Shown here piece by piece: positions 6,436 to 8,333 of a DNA stretch of 8,333 bases. This DNA comes from Desulfobacteraceae bacterium (lineage in GTDB: Bacteria > Desulfobacterota > Desulfobacteria > Desulfobacterales > Desulfobacteraceae): positions 1-8,333 of the forward strand of contig DAOWDR010000625.1 in assembly GCA_030638935.1 (NCBI GenBank), written 5' to 3'. The position numbers were made by a program, and so were the translations under genes. Position 1 is the stretch's first letter; each line of letters opens with the position of its first letter. The notes under the pieces were generated by a model. The model had not been told where the DNA came from, made no database searches, and was given only the letters and a program-made list of their open reading frames with translations.

Positions 6436-7407
6436 AAACAGCATTTGTCACAGGCGGCACAGGATTCCTATGCATAAATCTTGTGCAGCAGCTTATTGAT
6501 AAGAAGGTTCAAATTGTTGTCTTTGATTTGAGCCCGTCAAAGGCAGAAATTTTCAAACATAGCAAGGTTCACCTGATTGAAGGTGATATTACCGACAGGC
6601 AGGCATGTGATCTTGCCATGCCGGAAAGCGTTGATGCTGTGTTTCATTTGGCAGGAAACACCAGCCACTGGAAATATGGAGATGATCTTCAGACAAGAAT
6701 CAATGTAACCGGTACAAGAAATATAGTGGAAGCCGCACTTAAAAAAAACAAAACGGCTTATACATACCTCCAGTATTGCAGCATTCGGGTTTCAACCGGA
6801 TACAATCACAGAACAATCTGATTCCACGGCTGAAGATTCCAGCATCAATTATTTTAGAACCAAATATCTTGCAGAGCTTGAAGTGCAAAAGGGCATTAAA
6901 ATGGGGCTTGACGCCGTTATTCTCAATCCGGCCAATATTATCGGACCCCATGATTATTCGGGCTGGTCCAGGATGTTTTTTTTGATCGATAAGGGAAAAC
7001 TTGCCGGCGCACCTCCCGGGTTCGCATCCTTCTGCCATGTTCATGAAGTTGCAAGAGCCCATATTTCAGCCGTTGAAAAAGGAAAATGCGGCCATAATTA
7101 TTTTCTGGGGGGTGCTGATGCGACCTGGCTTGAGTTCACAAATGAAATCGGCAATATTCTGGGGAAAAAAACTCCAAATAAACCCATCCCTTCCTTTGTG
7201 TTAAAAACCATTGGGTATGTATCATCCCTCCTGTCCGGCATAACAGGCAAGGAACCCGACGTGACAGCAGAAAAAGCATTGCTTGTCAGCAGCGATCTTG
7301 TCTGTACATCAGATAAAGCAATCAGGGAATTAGGATTTTCACAGGTTCCCTTGAAAATCATGTTGGAGGACTGCCACACCTGGCTTGTAAAGGAGAAGCG
7401 GATCTAA
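6432..7407 (+). pseudogene. Extended SDR (3-beta-hydroxysteroid dehydrogenase / NAD-epimerase type), frame broken at an A8 run
   Basis: Two reading frames together make one ordinary ~325-residue extended SDR. The first (6432-6821, TTG start) gives MKTAFVTGGTGF, VVFDLS (an Asp suggesting NAD(H)), AVFHLAGNTS and NVTGTRNIVEAAL, then runs into unrelated residues and a TGA at 6819. The second frame, open from 6727, continues the homology directly: RLIHTSSIAAFG (active-site Ser), YFRTK (catalytic Tyr/Lys, 6850-6864), LNPANIIGPHDYSGW and AHISAVEKG, to the stop at 7405-7407. The switch falls at eight A's, 6741-6748. Reading seven A's restores 324 residues; ten would restore 325, with family-typical loop length. 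A second oddity is Cys14 in GGTGFLC, where the third glycine of the NAD-binding motif is expected. It may be a decaying gene, a sequencing error, or expression by polymerase slippage. The likely role is 3-hydroxy dehydrogenation of an alicyclic or branched substrate, but this is unproven. Confidence 0.85.
6741..6748 (+). other. A8 homopolymer at the frameshift point
   Basis: Eight consecutive A's between the codons for EAAL and the TKRLIHTSS segment. Upstream homology is in the frame of 6432; downstream homology is one base further on. Removing one A, or adding two, joins them. The shift needed is +1, so ordinary -1 ribosomal slippage would not help. Confidence 0.85.
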
Positions 7408-7433
7408 TCACATTTAATGAGTTCAGCATGAAC

Positions 7434-7440
7434 AAAGGAG
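7434..7440 (+). promoter_or_regulatory. Ribosome binding site that favours a TTG start for the MFS gene
   Basis: AAAGGAG ends 8 bases before the in-frame TTG at 7449. An in-frame ATG at 7428 lies upstream of this site with no good ribosome binding site of its own. It would add seven residues (MNKGVIK) to the N-terminus. Confidence 0.65.
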
Positions 7441-7448
7441 TAATAAAA

Positions 7449-8333
7449 TTGGCAAAAAATTCTGATGGTGGCGGTTATAAGCATTCCAAAAGCTATCCAT
7501 ACTATGTGTTCATGCTCTTATTTATTTTGTTCATGTTCGACTATATTGACAGATTGGTGATCGTTTCTCTTTTTCCTTATCTTAAACAGGAATGGGGACT
7601 GACAGATATTGAGTGCGGCCTTTTTGTATCTGCCGTATACTGGGCTCAACTTGTTTTTGCCTTTCCCATTGCAGTGCTCATTGACAGGTGGAGCAGGAAA
7701 AAGAGCATCGGTCTTATGGCGGTATGCTGGAGTCTGGCAACCGCAGCCTGTGCCTTTACCAGAAATTTTACACAATTATTTATTGCCAGAACCGTCATCG
7801 GAGTAGGTGAAGCTGCCTATGCACCGGGAGGAGCAGCAATGATATCTGCACTGTTTCCTGAAAAGAGAAGGGCCATGATGATGGGAATATGGAATTCGGC
7901 AATTCCCCTTGGAAGCGCCATAGGTATCGCCCTTGGTGGATTTATAGCAGCCCGGTACGGATGGCGGCATGCTTTTGGAATAGTTGCATTGCCCGGCCTT
8001 TTAGTTGCACTGTTATTTTTTACAGTAAAAGACTATAAAACAGTCGAACTTATTAAAGATGATAATAATTCCCCTCAACCAACTGACATGAGAAAACGTG
8101 ATATCATTAAAAAATTCATTAACACTCCGTCTCTGATATTTACCTATCTTGGATTCAGCGGTAATGTTTTTGTCACCACCTCTCTTTTAAGCTGGCTTCC
8201 CACATATTTTCATCGGGTTTATGATCTCCCATTGGAAAAGGCCAGCATAAAGGCGAGTATTGTTATGCTGCTGGCGGTAATAGGCGCCCCCCTTGGCGGG
8301 TATCTTGCCGATACCTGGCTTAAAAGAAGAAAA
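7449..8333 (+). CDS. Major facilitator superfamily transporter, Spns/ACS-like (3' truncated by window)
   Basis: The frame is open to the right edge, giving 295 residues of a usual ~420-450. After a short polar N-terminus (AKNSDGGGYKHSKS) come about eight hydrophobic segments. TM1 contains FMFDYIDRLVIV, with the Asp-x2-Asp-Arg pattern seen in Spinster-like and anion:cation symporters. The TM2-TM3 loop holds MFS motif A as LIDRWSRKKS. TM4 reads RTVIGVGEAAYAPGGAA, typical of Spns/ACS carriers. TM5 and TM6 follow, then a charged central loop (DYKTVELIKDDNN), TM7, TM8 and a second motif A, GGYLADTWLKRRK, at the edge. It probably moves an organic acid or related small anion across the inner membrane by proton coupling. 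At the end of a catabolic operon, uptake of the pathway's substrate is the simplest guess. Direction and substrate are not shown. It starts 41 bases after the extended SDR (TTG start). Confidence 0.88.
   Translation, partial: MAKNSDGGGYKHSKSYPYYVFMLLFILFMFDYIDRLVIVSLFPYLKQEWGLTDIECGLFVSAVYWAQLVFAFPIAVLIDRWSRKKSIGLMAVCWSLATAACAFTRNFTQLFIARTVIGVGEAAYAPGGAAMISALFPEKRRAMMMGIWNSAIPLGSAIGIALGGFIAARYGWRHAFGIVALPGLLVALLFFTVKDYKTVELIKDDNNSPQPTDMRKRDIIKKFINTPSLIFTYLGFSGNVFVTTSLLSWLPTYFHRVYDLPLEKASIKASIVMLLAVIGAPLGGYLADTWLKRRK

Noticed and set aside
6741..6748. Programmed -1 ribosomal frameshift at the A8 run
   Set aside because: The direction is wrong: a +1 (or -2) change is needed to reach the second frame. 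Transcript slippage remains possible.
6883..7407. Separate 174-residue gene starting at ATG 6883
   Set aside because: Its frame is open well upstream and encodes the catalytic YFRTK and HTSS segments before this ATG. It is the C-terminal half of the frameshifted extended SDR, not an independent gene.

Overview
This window looks like part of a catabolic (CoA-thioester) operon from an anaerobic bacterium. The moderate-to-low GC content, the A-rich coding style, strong GGAG-type ribosome binding sites, and a 4-hydroxybutyryl-CoA-dehydratase-type flavoprotein beside FadI/FadJ-type beta-oxidation proteins suggest a sulfate-reducing Desulfobacterota lineage (Desulfobacula/Desulfobacter-like). That placement is inference from protein style, not a database result.

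All seven genes are on the + strand and closely packed. In order: (1) the C-terminal 333 residues of an AbfD/HpaB-family flavoprotein, cut by the left edge (1-1002); (2) a FabK/nitronate monooxygenase-like FMN oxidoreductase (1099-2049); (3) a FadI/HADHB-type thiolase (2078-3433); (4) a FadJ/FadB-type bifunctional enoyl-CoA hydratase/3-hydroxyacyl-CoA dehydrogenase (3454-5574); (5) a classical SDR (5605-6435); (6) an extended SDR of the 3-beta-HSD/epimerase type with a broken reading frame (6432-7407); (7) the first 295 residues of an MFS transporter, cut by the right edge (from 7449). The gap between genes 1 and 2 is 96 bases. The others are about 20-41 bases, or an overlap. I see no terminator or promoter in any gap, so genes 2-7 at least are probably co-transcribed.

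Together genes 3 and 4 supply hydration, 3-hydroxyacyl oxidation and thiolytic cleavage. Two further NAD(P) dehydrogenase/reductases and two redox flavoenzymes surround them, and a transporter follows. No acyl-CoA ligase, CoA-transferase or ordinary acyl-CoA dehydrogenase is in view. The set reads as a dedicated pathway for an imported acid or alcohol whose CoA ester needs unusual redox or isomerisation steps before beta-oxidation. The substrate cannot be read from the sequence.

The points most worth a second look are: the AbfD-like protein has Tyr where the family's third cluster cysteine should be; the extended SDR carries a frameshift at an A8 run plus a Gly-to-Cys change in its NAD-binding motif; and the thiolase has a Lys-rich N-terminal extension backed by a strong ribosome binding site. 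I found no RNA gene, CRISPR array, insertion sequence or long intergenic region.
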